64,000 nucleotides of DNA from Curtobacterium sp. ISL-83 (GCF_018613895.1 NZ_JAGGPH010000007.1:1-64000); one strand, 5' to 3'; counted from the stretch's first letter, positions 28,481-38,478 are shown. Translations and numbers: made by a program. The notes: generated by a model not told the origin, from the letters alone.

Positions 28481-30646
28481 ATGGACACCGAACCGCAGCT
28501 CGACGGCGAATCCGTCGCACCCGACCTGGACGACTTCGACGAGGTCGTCGAGATCGAGCACGAGTCGCTGCCGTCGGACCGCTACTTCGACCGCGAACTC
28601 AGCTGGCTCCGCTTCAACCAGCGCGTGCTGGAACTGGGCGAAGACCGCACGCAGCCGCTGTTGGAGCGCGCGAACTTCCTGGCGATCTTCGCGTCCAACC
28701 TCGACGAGTTCTTCATGGTCCGGGTCGCCGGCCTCAAGCGCCGCATCGACACCGGCATCGCCGTCCCGACCAACGTCGGCCGTGCACCGAGCGACGTCCT
28801 GCAGGACATCGCGAAGAAGGCGCACGAGCTGCAGGACCGTCACGCGCAGGCGTTCATCGGGTCGCTGAAGCCCGACCTCGACGCCGCGGGGCTCCACATC
28901 GAGCACTGGTCCGACCTGGACGAAGCCGACCGCCTGCGGATGCGCGAGTACTTCAACGAGCAGATCTTCCCGGTGCTCATGCCGCTTGCGGTCGACCCCG
29001 CGCACCCGTTCCCCTACATCTCCGGCCTGTCGCTCAACCTGGCGGTGCGCGTGCGGAACCCGAAGTCGCAGCGGCAGGAGTTCGCGCGCCTCAAGGTGCC
29101 GCAGAACTTCTCGCGCTTCATCAAGCTGCCCGACGACGGCTCGGGCCGCCAGCGCTTCATCCCGCTCGAAGACCTCATCGCGAACCACCTCGCCGACCTG
29201 TTCCCGGGGATGGAAGTGCTCGAGCACCACGTCTTCCGCGTGACCCGGAACGAGGACGTCGAGATCGAGGAGGACGAGGCCGAGAACCTCATCCAGGCCC
29301 TCGAGCGCGAACTGCTCCGTCGTCGGTTCGGCCCGCCCATCCGCCTCGAGATCACCGAGGACATGGACGCGGTCACGCTCGACCTCCTGGTGCGCGAGCT
29401 CGACATCACCGAGCAAGAGGTCTTCCGTCTCCCCTCGCCGCTCGACCTCGGCGGCCTGTTCGAACTCTCGAAGATCAACCGTCCCGACCTGCACTACCCG
29501 CGGCACGTCCCGACGACCCCCGTGCAGTTCCAGCCGGGCGAGCCGAACACGAAGCCCGACCTGTTCCGGGCGATCGCGTCGCGGGACGTCCTCGTCCACC
29601 ACCCGTACGAGTCCTTCGCGACGAGCGTGCAGGCGTTCCTGGAGCAGGCCGCGGCCGACCCGAACGTGCTCGCGATCAAGCAGACCCTGTACCGCACCTC
29701 CGGCGACAGCCCCATCGTCGAGGCCCTGATCGACGCGGCGGCCGCCGGCAAGCAAGTCCTGGCGCTCGTCGAGATCAAGGCGCGCTTCGACGAACAGAAC
29801 AACATCGGCTGGGCGCGCAAGCTCGAGAAGGCCGGCGTGCACGTCGTCTACGGCCTGGTCGGGCTGAAGACCCACTCGAAGCTGGTGCTCGTCATCCGGC
29901 AAGAGGGCGGGACCCTCAAGCACTACAGCCACATCGGGACGGGCAACTACAACCCGAAGACCTCGCGCATCTACGAGGACATGGGCCTGTTCACCTCGGA
30001 CGACGTCGTGGGCAAGGACCTGACGCGCCTGTTCAACGAGCTGTCCGGGTACGCGATCGAGAAGAAGTTCAAGCGCCTGCTCGTCGCGCCGCTCCACCTG
30101 CGGAAGGGCCTGCTCAAGCGGATCCAGACCGAGGCCGACAACGCCCGAGCCGGCAAGCCCTCCGGCATCCGGATCAAGGTCAACTCGATGGTCGACGAGC
30201 AGATCATCGACGCGCTGTACCTCGCGAGCCAGGCCGGCGTCCCGATCGACATCTGGGTGCGCGGTATCTGCTCGCTGAAGCCCGGGATGGAAGGCGTGAG
30301 CGACACGATCCGCGTCCGGAGCGTCGTCGGGCGGTACCTCGAGCACTCCCGCACGTTCGCGTTCGCCAACGACGGCGACCCCGCCGTGTTCATCGGCAGC
30401 GCCGACATGATGCACCGGAACCTCGACCGCCGTGTCGAGGCCCTCGTGCGGCTGTCCGCGCCCGAGCACATCGCCGAGGTCCAGGAGATGTTCGACCTGG
30501 CGATGGCCGACACGTCGAGCTCGTGGCACCTGGAGTCCGACGGCGAATGGACGCGTCATTCGACCGATGCGGACGGGCGCCCGCTCGACGACGTGCAGAA
30601 TGTCACCATGCGGAAGATCTCGGCGCGGAAGCGCTCGACTCGGTGA
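28481..30646 (+). CDS. ppk: Polyphosphate kinase 1
   Basis: A 721-aa enzyme that polymerises the ATP gamma-phosphate into polyphosphate. The order is: N-domain ([17 protein letters not shown]), head domain, and two PLD-like catalytic domains with the phospho-His region (KTHSKLVLV) and [12 protein letters not shown]. Length is normal. A CAGGAT -10-like hexamer ends 7 nt before the ATG, so it is probably leaderless. Its TGA overlaps the mutT1 GTG by 4 nt. Confidence 0.96.
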   Translation: MDTEPQLDGESVAPDLDDFDEVVEIEHESLPSDRYFDRELSWLRFNQRVLELGEDRTQPLLERANFLAIFASNLDEFFMVRVAGLKRRIDTGIAVPTNVGRAPSDVLQDIAKKAHELQDRHAQAFIGSLKPDLDAAGLHIEHWSDLDEADRLRMREYFNEQIFPVLMPLAVDPAHPFPYISGLSLNLAVRVRNPKSQRQEFARLKVPQNFSRFIKLPDDGSGRQRFIPLEDLIANHLADLFPGMEVLEHHVFRVTRNEDVEIEEDEAENLIQALERELLRRRFGPPIRLEITEDMDAVTLDLLVRELDITEQEVFRLPSPLDLGGLFELSKINRPDLHYPRHVPTTPVQFQPGEPNTKPDLFRAIASRDVLVHHPYESFATSVQAFLEQAAADPNVLAIKQTLYRTSGDSPIVEALIDAAAAGKQVLALVEIKARFDEQNNIGWARKLEKAGVHVVYGLVGLKTHSKLVLVIRQEGGTLKHYSHIGTGNYNPKTSRIYEDMGLFTSDDVVGKDLTRLFNELSGYAIEKKFKRLLVAPLHLRKGLLKRIQTEADNARAGKPSGIRIKVNSMVDEQIIDALYLASQAGVPIDIWVRGICSLKPGMEGVSDTIRVRSVVGRYLEHSRTFAFANDGDPAVFIGSADMMHRNLDRRVEALVRLSAPEHIAEVQEMFDLAMADTSSSWHLESDGEWTRHSTDADGRPLDDVQNVTMRKISARKRSTR

Positions 30647-31590
30647 GCGGCGGTTCATCCGGCCCCGTCGTCGCAGCGGGCGCGGTCGTCTGGCGCGAGC
30701 AGGACGGCGTCCCCCTCGTGTTGCTCATCCACCGTGAGCACCACAAGGACGTCTCGTTCCCGAAGGGCAAGGTCGACGCGGGCGAGGCCGTCCCGACGGC
30801 CGCGGTCCGCGAGATCGACGAGGAGACCGGGTACCGCGTGCACCTCGGAGCGCCGCTCGGTGCCGCGGAGTACGTCCTGCCGAACGGCCGCGACAAGATC
30901 GTGCACTACTGGACCGCCCGGGTGTCGAGCAAGGAACTCGAACGAGCCGGAACGTTCCAGCCCAACGACGAGGTCGCCTCGCTGGAGTGGGTGACGATCG
31001 ACGACGCCCGCAACCGGCTCACGTACTTCCGCGACGTGGCGATCCTCGAGCGGTTCGCCGAGCGCGCCGCCGTCGGAGAACACCGCACGTTCGCCCTCAT
31101 CGCGCTCCGGCACGCGAAGACCGTGCCCGGCTCGGACTGGGACGGTCCGGACGCGACCCGCCCGCTGCTGCCCGTCGGCCGTTCCCAGGCCCGGGAGGTC
31201 GCTGCTCCCGTCGCCGCCTTCGGCCCGAAGAAGATCATCAGCAGCACGGCGGCCCGTTGCCTGGCGACCGTCGAGCCGCTGTCGGCACAGACCCACATCG
31301 GTGTGCAGAGCTCACCGGACATCAGCCAGGAAGCCCACGACCGCGGCGCCGCGGACGTCAAGGGCGTCGTCCGGAAGCGGCTCGACAAGGCGAAGAGCAC
31401 CGTGCTCTGCTCCCACGGCCCCGTGCTGCCGGACATCATCGCCCGCATCGCCACGGCGACGGCGGACGACAGCGGGCGCTTCGACCTCCGTCGCGCGGCC
31501 ATGCTGTCCGTCGGTGACTTCGCCGTGATGCACATCGCGGACGGCAAGCTGGTCGCCGTCGAAACGCACCGGAACGCCGTCGCCGCCTGA
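30643..31590 (+). CDS. mutT1: NUDIX hydrolase-histidine phosphatase fusion (MutT1 type)
   Basis: A 315-aa two-domain protein: an N-terminal NUDIX hydrolase with a full box (Gly42, Glu48, REIDEETG at 56-63) and a C-terminal histidine-phosphatase-like domain ([12 protein letters not shown], then [13 protein letters not shown] and [11 protein letters not shown]). Mycobacterial MutT1 has this architecture, clears 8-oxo-GTP and diadenosine polyphosphates, and is also next to ppk. The GTG at 30643 overlaps the ppk stop (GTGA). Confidence 0.93.
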   Translation: MSGGSSGPVVAAGAVVWREQDGVPLVLLIHREHHKDVSFPKGKVDAGEAVPTAAVREIDEETGYRVHLGAPLGAAEYVLPNGRDKIVHYWTARVSSKELERAGTFQPNDEVASLEWVTIDDARNRLTYFRDVAILERFAERAAVGEHRTFALIALRHAKTVPGSDWDGPDATRPLLPVGRSQAREVAAPVAAFGPKKIISSTAARCLATVEPLSAQTHIGVQSSPDISQEAHDRGAADVKGVVRKRLDKAKSTVLCSHGPVLPDIIARIATATADDSGRFDLRRAAMLSVGDFAVMHIADGKLVAVETHRNAVAA

Positions 31591-31952
31591 CACGAGGCCG
31601 CGATCGACGTGACCCGCCCTGCGGACCCGACCCGAGCCTCCAGGCCGGCCTGACCGACCAGCCACGCGCCGGGCTGCGGCGGGTGTCGGTGTCGGTGGTG
31701 CCGGCACGGGTGTCCGCGTCGGTTCCGACCTCGACGTCGACGTCGACGGAATGCAGGCATGACGCCTCAGATCTTGCTCCTCGACCCGCTCCTCCGCGCG
31801 GTGAACCGTGCAGGACTCCCCCCACGTTCACCTTCCGTTCACCAAAGCGGGTCATTCGCGTCACCTCTCGTCCCTACAGTCACTCCCGGGTCGGCACCGG
31901 CCCAGGGACCCGCAGCGGTCCACCCTGCAATGACATTCCCGAAGGGACCCCT
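31591..31952 (+). promoter_or_regulatory. pstS upstream region with four-unit PHO box
   Basis: A 362-nt gene-free stretch. The first half is low-complexity GTGTCGGTG / CGACGTCGACGTC sequence with no gene seen. Four abutting 11-nt units start at 31826, 31837, 31848 and 31859; units 1, 2 and 4 carry GTTCACC/CGTCACC and unit 3 is degenerate. A TACAGT -10 (31875-31880) follows by 5 nt, the same spacing as at phoU. GAAGGGA precedes the pstS GTG. Confidence 0.82.
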
Positions 31953-33062
31953 GTGAACATCAAGCGAATCGGTTCGATCGCAACAATCGCGATCGCCGGC
32001 GCAGTCGTGCTCTCCTCCTGCGCGGCGAACGAGGGCAGCACCGGCGCCAGCACGCCGACGTCCTCCTCCGGCACCGACTACTCGAAGCTCTCGGGTACGC
32101 TGACCGGCTCCGGCTCGTCGGCGCAGCAGACGGCCGAGGCCACCTGGGCCGCCGGCTTCCAGAACGTCGCCTCCGGCGTCACGGTCAACTACTCGCCCGA
32201 CGGTTCGGGCGCTGGCCGCAAGAACTTCATCTCGGGTGCCGCGGACTTCGCTGGCTCCGACGCCGCGCTGAAGGACGAGGAGCTCTCGAGCACCTTCGCC
32301 CTCTGCAAGGCGGGCACGAAGGCCATCGACATCCCGGTCTACATCTCCCCGATCGCGATCGCCTACAAGGTCGACGGCGTCAAGGACCTCACCCTCGACG
32401 CGAAGACGATCGCCGGCATCTTCTCCGGCAAGATCACGAAGTGGAACGACCCGCAGATCGCGTCGCTCAACAAGAGCGCCAAGCTCCCGGCGTCGAACAT
32501 CACCGTCGTGCACCGTTCGGACGACTCGGGCACCACGCAGAACTTCTCCCAGTACGTGTCGGCCAACGCCGGTGACGTCTGGACGCAGGCTCCGAGCCAG
32601 ACCTTCCCGTACCAGGTCGGCGACAGCGCCAAGGGCACCTCGGGCGTCGCGTCGGCCATGGCCAGCGCGTCGAACGCGATCACCTACATCGACGACTCCG
32701 GTGCGGGCACGCTCGACAAGGCGAAGCTCGTCGTCGGCAGCGACACGACCGAGATCTCGGCCGAGGGCGCCGCGCAGGTCGTGACGGACTCCAAGGTCGT
32801 CGCCGGCCGCGCGGACAACGACCTCGCGATCGACATCAACCGCAAGGACACCGCGAAGGGTGCGTGGCCGCTGGTCCTCGTCTCCTACGCGATCGCCTGC
32901 CAGGAGTACAAGGACGCCGCCAAGGGCACGCTCGTGAAGGGCTACCTGGACTACGTCGTCTCGAAGGACGCGCAGGACGCGGCCGCGACGCAGGCCAAGT
33001 CGGCCGCGCTCTCGTCCGACCTGCAGACGAAGGCCGCGAAGGCCGTCGCCTCCATCAAGTAA
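31953..33062 (+). CDS. pstS: Phosphate-binding lipoprotein PstS
   Basis: A 369-aa ABC solute-binding lipoprotein. The signal peptide ends in the lipobox LSSC (Cys23). Phosphate-binding motifs are TGSGSSAQQ, SPDGSGAGRKNFISGAADFAGSDA and RSDDSGTTQNF. It captures phosphate at the membrane surface and passes it to PstCA. The start is GTG at 31953 after GAAGGGA. It is the first gene of pstSCAB, controlled by the PHO box. Confidence 0.96.
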   Translation: MNIKRIGSIATIAIAGAVVLSSCAANEGSTGASTPTSSSGTDYSKLSGTLTGSGSSAQQTAEATWAAGFQNVASGVTVNYSPDGSGAGRKNFISGAADFAGSDAALKDEELSSTFALCKAGTKAIDIPVYISPIAIAYKVDGVKDLTLDAKTIAGIFSGKITKWNDPQIASLNKSAKLPASNITVVHRSDDSGTTQNFSQYVSANAGDVWTQAPSQTFPYQVGDSAKGTSGVASAMASASNAITYIDDSGAGTLDKAKLVVGSDTTEISAEGAAQVVTDSKVVAGRADNDLAIDINRKDTAKGAWPLVLVSYAIACQEYKDAAKGTLVKGYLDYVVSKDAQDAAATQAKSAALSSDLQTKAAKAVASIK

Positions 33063-33307
33063 CACCCCCTGAGCGCCCGGACGCCGATCCCACCTGACCG
33101 GTCGGCGTCCGGGCTCTCGCCCGTCCAGGACGGACGGGCAGCACCACCCAACGCATCACAGCACCACCGCATCACAGCACCACCGCACCACTGCACCACC
33201 CGGCGCCCCACCACCCGGCGCCGCAGCACCACCGCTGCCCGAGTCGGGCGGCACCCGACAGACCCGAACCCGTCCGCCTCCCCCGGCGATCCTCCGACAG
33301 GAGTCCC
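33063..33307 (+). other. pstS-pstC spacer: hairpin plus CAGCACCACC repeats
   Basis: A 245-nt spacer. A 13-bp hairpin (33076-33088 with 33103-33115) directly after pstS probably ends or processes most transcripts. Three 16-bp units (from 33153, 33169 and 33185; the first two identical, core GCATCACAGCACCACC) and two looser copies follow, making a one-sided A/C-rich RNA. No gene is seen. Confidence 0.75.
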
Positions 33308-34255
33308 ATGACGACCGCTCCGGCCCAGCAAGGGGTCACCGTCATCCAGAAGCCGAAGCCCGTCGTGCGCATCGGTGACCGGGTGTTCTCCGCCGCTTCC
33401 GTCATCGCCGGCGGCCTCATCCTGTTCGTCCTCGTGCTCGTCGCCGCGTTCCTCGTGTGGCAGAGCATCCCGGCCTTCAGCGCCAAGGTCGGCGAGCTGC
33501 CGAACAACGCGACGAACTTCTGGGACTACGTCGGCCCGCTCGTCTTCGGCACGGTGTGGTCCGCGATCATCGCCCTCGTGATCGCCGTGCCGCTGTCCCT
33601 CGGGATCGCGCTCTTCATCTCCCACTACGCACCCCGCCGGGTCGCACCGGTGCTCGGGTACGTCATCGACCTGCTCGCCGCGGTGCCGTCGGTCGTCTAC
33701 GGCCTGTGGGGCATCGTGGTGCTCGCCCCGTTCGTGAAGCCCTTCTACGGGTTCCTCAACGAGTACCTCGGCTGGGTCCCGCTGTTCTCCGGGCAGGTGT
33801 CCGGCACGGGTCGCACCATCCTCACGGCCTCCATCGTCCTGGCGGTGATGGCCATCCCGATCATGACGGCCGTCATGCGCGAGATCTTCCTGCAGGCGCC
33901 GCGCCTCAACGAGGAGGCCGCCCTGGCCCTCGGCGCGACCCGCTGGGAGATGATCCGCCTGTCGGTCCTGCCGTTCGCGAAGTCCGGCATCGTGTCCGCG
34001 ATCATGCTCGGCCTCGGCCGCGCGCTCGGCGAGACGATGGCGATCGCCCTGGTCCTGTCGGTGTCGACGAACATCACCTTTCAGATGCTCACGTCGCTCA
34101 ACCCCTCGACGATCGCCGCGAACATCGCGCTGCAGTTCGCCGAGGCCTCGGGCACGGCCCTGAACGCGCTGATCGCGTCCGGCCTGATCCTGTTCGTCAT
34201 CACCCTGGTCATCAACATGCTCGCGCGGTACATCGTCCGCAACCGAGTCAGCTGA
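33308..34255 (+). CDS. pstC: Phosphate ABC transporter permease PstC
   Basis: A 315-aa inner-membrane permease with six predicted helices and the EAA loop (NEEAALALGATRWEMIRLSVLP). The periplasmic loop after helix 1 is short. It pairs with PstA. ACAGGAG lies shortly before the ATG at 33308. The pstA start is 13 nt past its stop. Confidence 0.95.
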   Translation: MTTAPAQQGVTVIQKPKPVVRIGDRVFSAASVIAGGLILFVLVLVAAFLVWQSIPAFSAKVGELPNNATNFWDYVGPLVFGTVWSAIIALVIAVPLSLGIALFISHYAPRRVAPVLGYVIDLLAAVPSVVYGLWGIVVLAPFVKPFYGFLNEYLGWVPLFSGQVSGTGRTILTASIVLAVMAIPIMTAVMREIFLQAPRLNEEAALALGATRWEMIRLSVLPFAKSGIVSAIMLGLGRALGETMAIALVLSVSTNITFQMLTSLNPSTIAANIALQFAEASGTALNALIASGLILFVITLVINMLARYIVRNRVS

Positions 34256-34268
34256 GAGGTACGCCCCG

Positions 34269-35354
34269 ATGTCCCTCGCATTGCGCCAGTCCGGCGTCGC
34301 CGGCAACGTCTACGCCAACGGCAAGCTCCCCCGCTCCGTCCCGTGGCTGCTCCTGATCGGCAGCTGGGTCGCCCTGATCCTGATCTTCGCCCTGCTGAAC
34401 GCCGGCGGGTCGGTGAAGGACTTCAACGTCGTCGCCGCGCTCTTCCTCGGCACGGTGCTGTTCGACGTGCTCATCGTGGTCGTCTCCCGGATCGTGGAGG
34501 GCGGTCGCAAGGCCGTCGACCGCCTGATCACGTCGCTCGTCGTCACCGCGTTCGTCGTGGCGGTGCTGCCGCTGGTGTCGCTGCTGTGGACGGTCCTCGC
34601 CGACGGGCTCGCCCGCTTCGACGCCGCCTTCTTCTCGTACTCGATGCGCGGGGTCATCTCCACCGGCGGCGGCGCCGTGCACGCCCTCATCGGAACGCTC
34701 GAGATCACCCTGTTCGCCGCGCTCATCTCGGTGCCGATCGGTCTGCTGACCTCGATCTACCTGGTCGAGTACGGCAAGGGTGCGCTCGCGAAGGGCATCA
34801 CGTTCTTCGTCGACGTCATGACGGGGATCCCCTCGATCGTCGCCGGTCTGTTCGCGTACTCGCTCTTCGCGCTGTTCCTCGGCCCGGGCGCCCGCTTCGG
34901 GCTCGTCGGGTCGATCGCCCTCGCGGTGCTGATGATCCCGATCGTGGTCCGCTCCACCGAAGAGGTCCTGAAGATCGTCCCGATGGAACTCCGCGAGGCC
35001 TCGTACGCCCTCGGGGTGCCGAAGTACCTGACGATCCTGAAGATCGTGCTGCCGACGTCCCTCGCGGGCATCACGACCGGCGTGATGCTGTCGATCGCCC
35101 GCGTCATCGGCGAGACCGCTCCGCTGCTCGTCACGGCCGGGTTCACGACGAGCATGAACTACGACCTGTTCTCCGGCCCGATGATGACCCTGCCGGTGTT
35201 CGCCTTCACGCAGTACTCGCAGCAGGGCGCCAACCCGGTACCGTTCGTGGACCGTGCGTGGACAGCGGCGCTCGTCCTCATCCTGATCGTGATGGTGTTG
35301 AACCTGCTGGCCCGCTTCATCAGCCGTCTCTTCGCCCCCAAGCTCGCGCGCTGA
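34269..35354 (+). CDS. pstA: Phosphate ABC transporter permease PstA
   Basis: A 361-aa permease. It is longer than the ~290-aa norm because of an extra N-terminal membrane part (helices near 25-45, 50-75 and 85-105) before the PstA core, whose EAA loop is [24 protein letters not shown]. This extended form is usual in actinobacteria. GAGAGGTAC precedes the ATG. Third gene of pstSCAB. Confidence 0.94.
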   Translation: MSLALRQSGVAGNVYANGKLPRSVPWLLLIGSWVALILIFALLNAGGSVKDFNVVAALFLGTVLFDVLIVVVSRIVEGGRKAVDRLITSLVVTAFVVAVLPLVSLLWTVLADGLARFDAAFFSYSMRGVISTGGGAVHALIGTLEITLFAALISVPIGLLTSIYLVEYGKGALAKGITFFVDVMTGIPSIVAGLFAYSLFALFLGPGARFGLVGSIALAVLMIPIVVRSTEEVLKIVPMELREASYALGVPKYLTILKIVLPTSLAGITTGVMLSIARVIGETAPLLVTAGFTTSMNYDLFSGPMMTLPVFAFTQYSQQGANPVPFVDRAWTAALVLILIVMVLNLLARFISRLFAPKLAR

Positions 35355-35388
35355 CGCGCGTCCGACCACCCAACCCAGAAGGATCCCC

Positions 35389-36168
35389 GTGTCCAAGCGC
35401 ATCGAGGTCGACGGCCTCAACGTCTACTACTCGAAGTTCAAGGCGGTCGAGGGCGTCGACATCACGATCGAACCCCGCACCGTCACCGCGTTCATCGGCC
35501 CGTCGGGCTGCGGCAAGTCCACGTTCCTCCGCACGCTGAACCGCATGCACGAGGTCATCCCCGGCGCCTACGTCGAGGGGTCCGTCAAGATCGACGGCGA
35601 CGACCTGTACGGCGCCGGTGTCGACCCGGTGCTCGTCCGCCGTCAGGTGGGCATGGTCTTCCAGCGTCCGAACCCGTTCCCGACGATGTCCATCAAGGAC
35701 AACGTGCTCGCCGGCGTCAAGCTCAACAACAAGCGCCTCTCCCGCTCCGAGTCCGAGGACATCGTCGAGCGCTCCCTGCATGGCGCGAACCTCTGGAACG
35801 AGGTCAAGGACCGCCTCGACAAGCCCGGCATGGGCCTGTCCGGCGGCCAGCAGCAGCGCCTGTGCATCGCGCGGGCCATCGCGGTCCAGCCCGACGTGCT
35901 GCTGATGGACGAGCCGTGCTCCGCCCTCGATCCGATCTCGACGCTCGCGATCGAGGACCTCATCGAGGAGCTGAAGAAGGAGTACACGATCGTCATCGTG
36001 ACCCACAACATGCAGCAGGCGTCGCGCGTCAGCGACAAGACCGCGTTCTTCAACATCGCGGGCACCGGGCACCCGGGCAAGCTCATCGAGTACGACGACA
36101 CCGCCACGATCTTCTCGAACCCGTCGGTGCAGGCGACCGAGGACTACGTCTCGGGTCGCTTCGGGTGA
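35389..36168 (+). CDS. pstB: Phosphate ABC transporter ATPase PstB
   Basis: A 259-aa ATPase with Walker [10 protein letters not shown] (37-45), signature [15 protein letters not shown], Walker [17 protein letters not shown] and switch His in VTHNMQQ. The C-terminus ([11 protein letters not shown]) is PstB-typical. The start is GTG at 35389 after AGAAGGA. Last gene of the operon. Confidence 0.96.
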   Translation: MSKRIEVDGLNVYYSKFKAVEGVDITIEPRTVTAFIGPSGCGKSTFLRTLNRMHEVIPGAYVEGSVKIDGDDLYGAGVDPVLVRRQVGMVFQRPNPFPTMSIKDNVLAGVKLNNKRLSRSESEDIVERSLHGANLWNEVKDRLDKPGMGLSGGQQQRLCIARAIAVQPDVLLMDEPCSALDPISTLAIEDLIEELKKEYTIVIVTHNMQQASRVSDKTAFFNIAGTGHPGKLIEYDDTATIFSNPSVQATEDYVSGRFG

Positions 36169-36212
36169 TCACCGCACGTCGCCCCGAGTGAGTCGCCCCG
36201 AGTGACGAACGG

Positions 36213-36252
36213 GAGGCCCGGGGCACGTCCGCCACGGACGGCACCGGGCCTC
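36213..36252 (+). terminator. pstB terminator
   Basis: Outer arms GAGGCCCGG/CCGGGCCTC (36213-36221 with 36244-36252) and an inner CGTCC-GCCAC-GGACG hairpin, 45 nt past the stop. Confidence 0.8.
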
Positions 36253-36430
36253 TTCCGGTATGCGCCTGCACCCATCGACCAACCACGCGTCGATCGTCGA
36301 GCGGATCGTCGAAGCATGCGCACGCAACGGATGAGCGCGCATCGAGCGACAGTGCACGAGTCGATCACCGGGTGCATCGTCGAACCATGCACACGCAGCC
36401 GGTGCGCCGGCGTGCAGCGACGCCGCCGGG

Positions 36431-37342
36431 TCAAGCGTTGGTCGGAACCGCCATCACCGGAGTGGTCGTGGGCTGCTTCGATCCACCCGCGGGCTCGACG
36501 GTCATCCCGATCGTCGCACCCTTCGCCATCGTGCCGGCCAGGACCGCGGAGTGGACGCCGTTCGACGCCTCGTCCACGAGCCCGGCACCGATGATCTTGT
36601 TCCCGGTGCCAGCCGAGTCGATGTACCAGAGCTGGTAGGTCTTGCCCGACGGCGGCTGCTGCACACCGTTCAGGATCACCGCGGACTTGCCGAGCCGGTT
36701 CGACCAGACGACCGTGGCCGTCCCGCCGCCGGAGACCTTGGCGGTGCTCCGCTGGAAGTCGGACGCCGCGTAGATGCGGTCGAGACCGCTCGACGCCTGC
36801 GAGGTCCCCGGTCCGGGCTCGTGGGACGGGGAGAACGCGCCGCCGACACCCAAGCCGACGCCGAGGAAGACAACGGCGACCGCGGCTGCGGCGGAGAGGG
36901 CTGCTGCAGGTCGCGTGAACCAGCGGCGACGAGCGGCTGCCGCAGCCGTTCCCTCGTTCGGGGCAGCGGCGGAAGCGGGCACGTGAGCCGGAGCGGTCGA
37001 CGTGAACGGGGCAGGCTCGGCGACCCGGGTCTCGGACGCGAGGTCCGAGGCGGGGGCAGGGCGGGCCTCCAGGCCGGGGTGGGCGACCACGTCGCCTGCC
37101 GGAGCAGCCTGCGGGGTCCGCGCGATCTGGGCCATCAGCGACGCCTTGAGCGACGCGGGCGGCTGGATCGGCTGCACCGCGTAGGCGAGCTGCAGGGCCG
37201 TCTCGCGCAGGGAGTCGGTTTCGGACTGGAGCTCGGGCGAGGTCGTCAGGGCGTCTTCGAGGAGCGAGCGTTCCGTCTCCGAGAGGGCGTTCAGCGCGGC
37301 CGAACCGGTGAGCAGGGCCGGGTCGTCGTGGTGTTCCGTCAT
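36431..37342 (-). CDS. rskA: Anti-sigma factor RskA
   Basis: A 303-aa anti-sigma factor: an N-terminal cytosolic anti-sigma domain with an RskA-type start (LLTGSAALNALSETERSLLE), a Pro/Ala-rich linker, one membrane helix (about 147-170) and an extracytoplasmic RskA domain (SGGGTATVVWSNRLGKSAVILNG-type strands, ending VEPAGGSKQPT). It should hold SigK until proteolysis releases it. The ATG overlaps the sigK stop by 4 nt. Confidence 0.92.
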   Translation of the reverse strand: MTEHHDDPALLTGSAALNALSETERSLLEDALTTSPELQSETDSLRETALQLAYAVQPIQPPASLKASLMAQIARTPQAAPAGDVVAHPGLEARPAPASDLASETRVAEPAPFTSTAPAHVPASAAAPNEGTAAAAARRRWFTRPAAALSAAAAVAVVFLGVGLGVGGAFSPSHEPGPGTSQASSGLDRIYAASDFQRSTAKVSGGGTATVVWSNRLGKSAVILNGVQQPPSGKTYQLWYIDSAGTGNKIIGAGLVDEASNGVHSAVLAGTMAKGATIGMTVEPAGGSKQPTTTPVMAVPTNA

Positions 37343-37935
37343 GACGTCACCCCCATCTCGTCTCGGAGTCGGATCATCCCGTCACGAAGGCGGGTCTTGA
37401 CGGTGCCGATCGGGACACCGAGTTGTTCGGCCATCTCGCTGTGCGAGAAGCCGCCGTAGTAGGCGAGCTGCACGGCCTGGCGCTGGAACTCGGTGAGCTT
37501 GGCGAGGGCGCGGGTGACCCGCTCGTGTTCGATGCGGATCTCGACGGACTCGGAGACCTGGTCGAAGCCGGACTCGAAGTCACGGATGCCGATCTTCGTG
37601 TCACGGTCGTGGGAGGCCTGCGAGGCGCGGATGCGGTCGACGGCGCGGCGGTGCGCCATCGTCAGGATCCAGCTGGCCGCGGTGCCGCGCTTGCGGTCGA
37701 AGCGAGCGGCCTGCTGCCAGACCTCGAGGAAGATCTCCTGCGTCACTTCTTCTGACTGCGCACGGTCGCGCAGGAGGCGCGTCACAAGGCCGAGCACTCG
37801 TCCGGAGAGTTCGTCGTAGAGATCCGAGAAGGCTGCCTGGTCTCCGGTCGCCACGCGGCCGAGGAGTTCGTCAGCAGACACGGGTGCTGGTGCCGAGGAG
37901 GTCCAGCCGGTGTCGCGTTCCACGATGGCAAGCAT
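37339..37935 (-). CDS. sigK: ECF sigma factor SigK
   Basis: A 198-aa ECF sigma factor. Region 2 is FSDLYDELSGRVLGLVTRLL through SWILTMAHRRAVDRIR, and region 4 is LTEFQRQAVQLAYYGGFSHS through GTVKTRLRDGMIRLR. It is assigned SigK from the adjacent RskA. The ATG at 37935 follows AGGAGG. A CCAATC-N16-CCGAAT promoter lies about 165 nt upstream and fits autoregulation. Confidence 0.93.
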   Translation of the reverse strand: MLAIVERDTGWTSSAPAPVSADELLGRVATGDQAAFSDLYDELSGRVLGLVTRLLRDRAQSEEVTQEIFLEVWQQAARFDRKRGTAASWILTMAHRRAVDRIRASQASHDRDTKIGIRDFESGFDQVSESVEIRIEHERVTRALAKLTEFQRQAVQLAYYGGFSHSEMAEQLGVPIGTVKTRLRDGMIRLRDEMGVTS

Positions 37936-38105
37936 TGCAGGTTTCCCTCCTCTCTGTGTCAGCGGACCGACACACGCGTCGGGGTCGCGTACCGGAGTGT
38001 GGCGAGGACCCCGCGTGACCCGCAGGGAATTGACCGCCAGGGAGCGGACCGGGTCGCACAGGACCCTCGCCTTCGTGACGGCTTTTCACGTCCGTCACGC
38101 TGATG

Positions 38106-38133
38106 ATTCGGCGCCCTCGCCCCGATGGATTGG
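38106..38133 (-). promoter_or_regulatory. Candidate SigK-dependent promoter of sigK
   Basis: Minus strand: -35 CCAATC (38128-38133), 16-nt spacer, -10 CCGAAT (38106-38111). The -10 is the SigK consensus; the -35 matches CCATCC only partly. Transcription would start near 38099. Confidence 0.6.
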
Positions 38134-38280
38134 AGGGATGCGCACGGCATCCTCACAGCGCTGCCGGTCCGCCTGCTCTGTCGCCCGCCGGGACTGTCCG
38201 CGGCACGCCCGACGACGGTCCTTGTCCACCGTCAGTGAACACGGGTCGTGCGCCCAGCCGCGGTCTCGTACACTCGTACT

Positions 38281-38365
38281 CGCCGGGCCGCAGCAAGCCC
38301 CGGGCTCCAAAATTCGCCGCTCCGAGCGGCCTCGCGCCGAGAGGCGCTTCTGCGGCCCGGTTTTT
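38281..38365 (+). ncRNA. Candidate structured small RNA
   Basis: A perfect 11-bp closing stem (CCGGGCCGCAG at 38283-38293 with CTGCGGCCCGG at 38350-38360) is followed at once by TTTTT, a true intrinsic terminator. Inside are a small AGCC/GGCT hairpin, a GCCGCT/AGCGGC hairpin (38316-38330) and a GCGCC-GAGA-GGCGC hairpin with a GNRA tetraloop (38334-38347). A TACACT -10 hexamer (38269-38274) predicts a 5' end at 38281, just outside the closing stem. The -35 is poor. It lacks the signatures of tRNA, SRP RNA or tmRNA. Identity unknown. Confidence 0.6.
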
Positions 38366-38400
38366 CTCTGCCCGGATTCGGTGGCCAGCGCCCGTCCCGG

Positions 38401-38428
38401 TCTGGAGGCGCGGATCGCCTCCGCCAGA
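38401..38428 (-). terminator. Hairpin after the 209-aa gene
   Basis: GGAGGCG/CGCCTCC arms around a 5-nt loop, flanked by TCTGG/CCAGA, about 50 nt past the stop. Confidence 0.5.
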
Positions 38429-38478
38429 GAGCGCGCGCTCGCGCGGTCCGGTCCGGGTTCCCGTCCGGGATCCTCGGT

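Larger units (their letters stand above)
37936..38478. other. 543-nt non-coding region upstream of sigK
   Basis: No protein gene is supported. It holds the sigK leader and promoter (minus strand), a 7-bp leader hairpin (38075-38098), the candidate small RNA (38281-38365, plus strand) and a hairpin ending the 209-aa gene (38401-38428). Confidence 0.8.

Noticed and set aside
28465..31590. A single protein spanning ppk and mutT1
   Set aside because: The upstream part is an out-of-frame reading of ppk; only the part from GTG 30643 has a family pattern.
31591..31800. Short open frames in the low-complexity region before pstS
   Set aside because: GTGTCGGTG and CGACGTC runs give open frames in several phases with no start signal or domain.
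18468..33233. CRISPR array
   Set aside because: The tandem units are short (16-25 bp), abut without spacers and have no cas genes nearby.
36284..36410. Direct repeat of ATCGTCGAA-CATGC-CACGCA upstream of the rskA stop
   Set aside because: Two imperfect copies about 75 bp apart with several mismatches; too weak to interpret.
38281..38365. SRP (4.5S) RNA, tRNA or tmRNA
   Set aside because: None of the conserved SRP GGAAG-type loop, tRNA T-loop or tmRNA elements is present.
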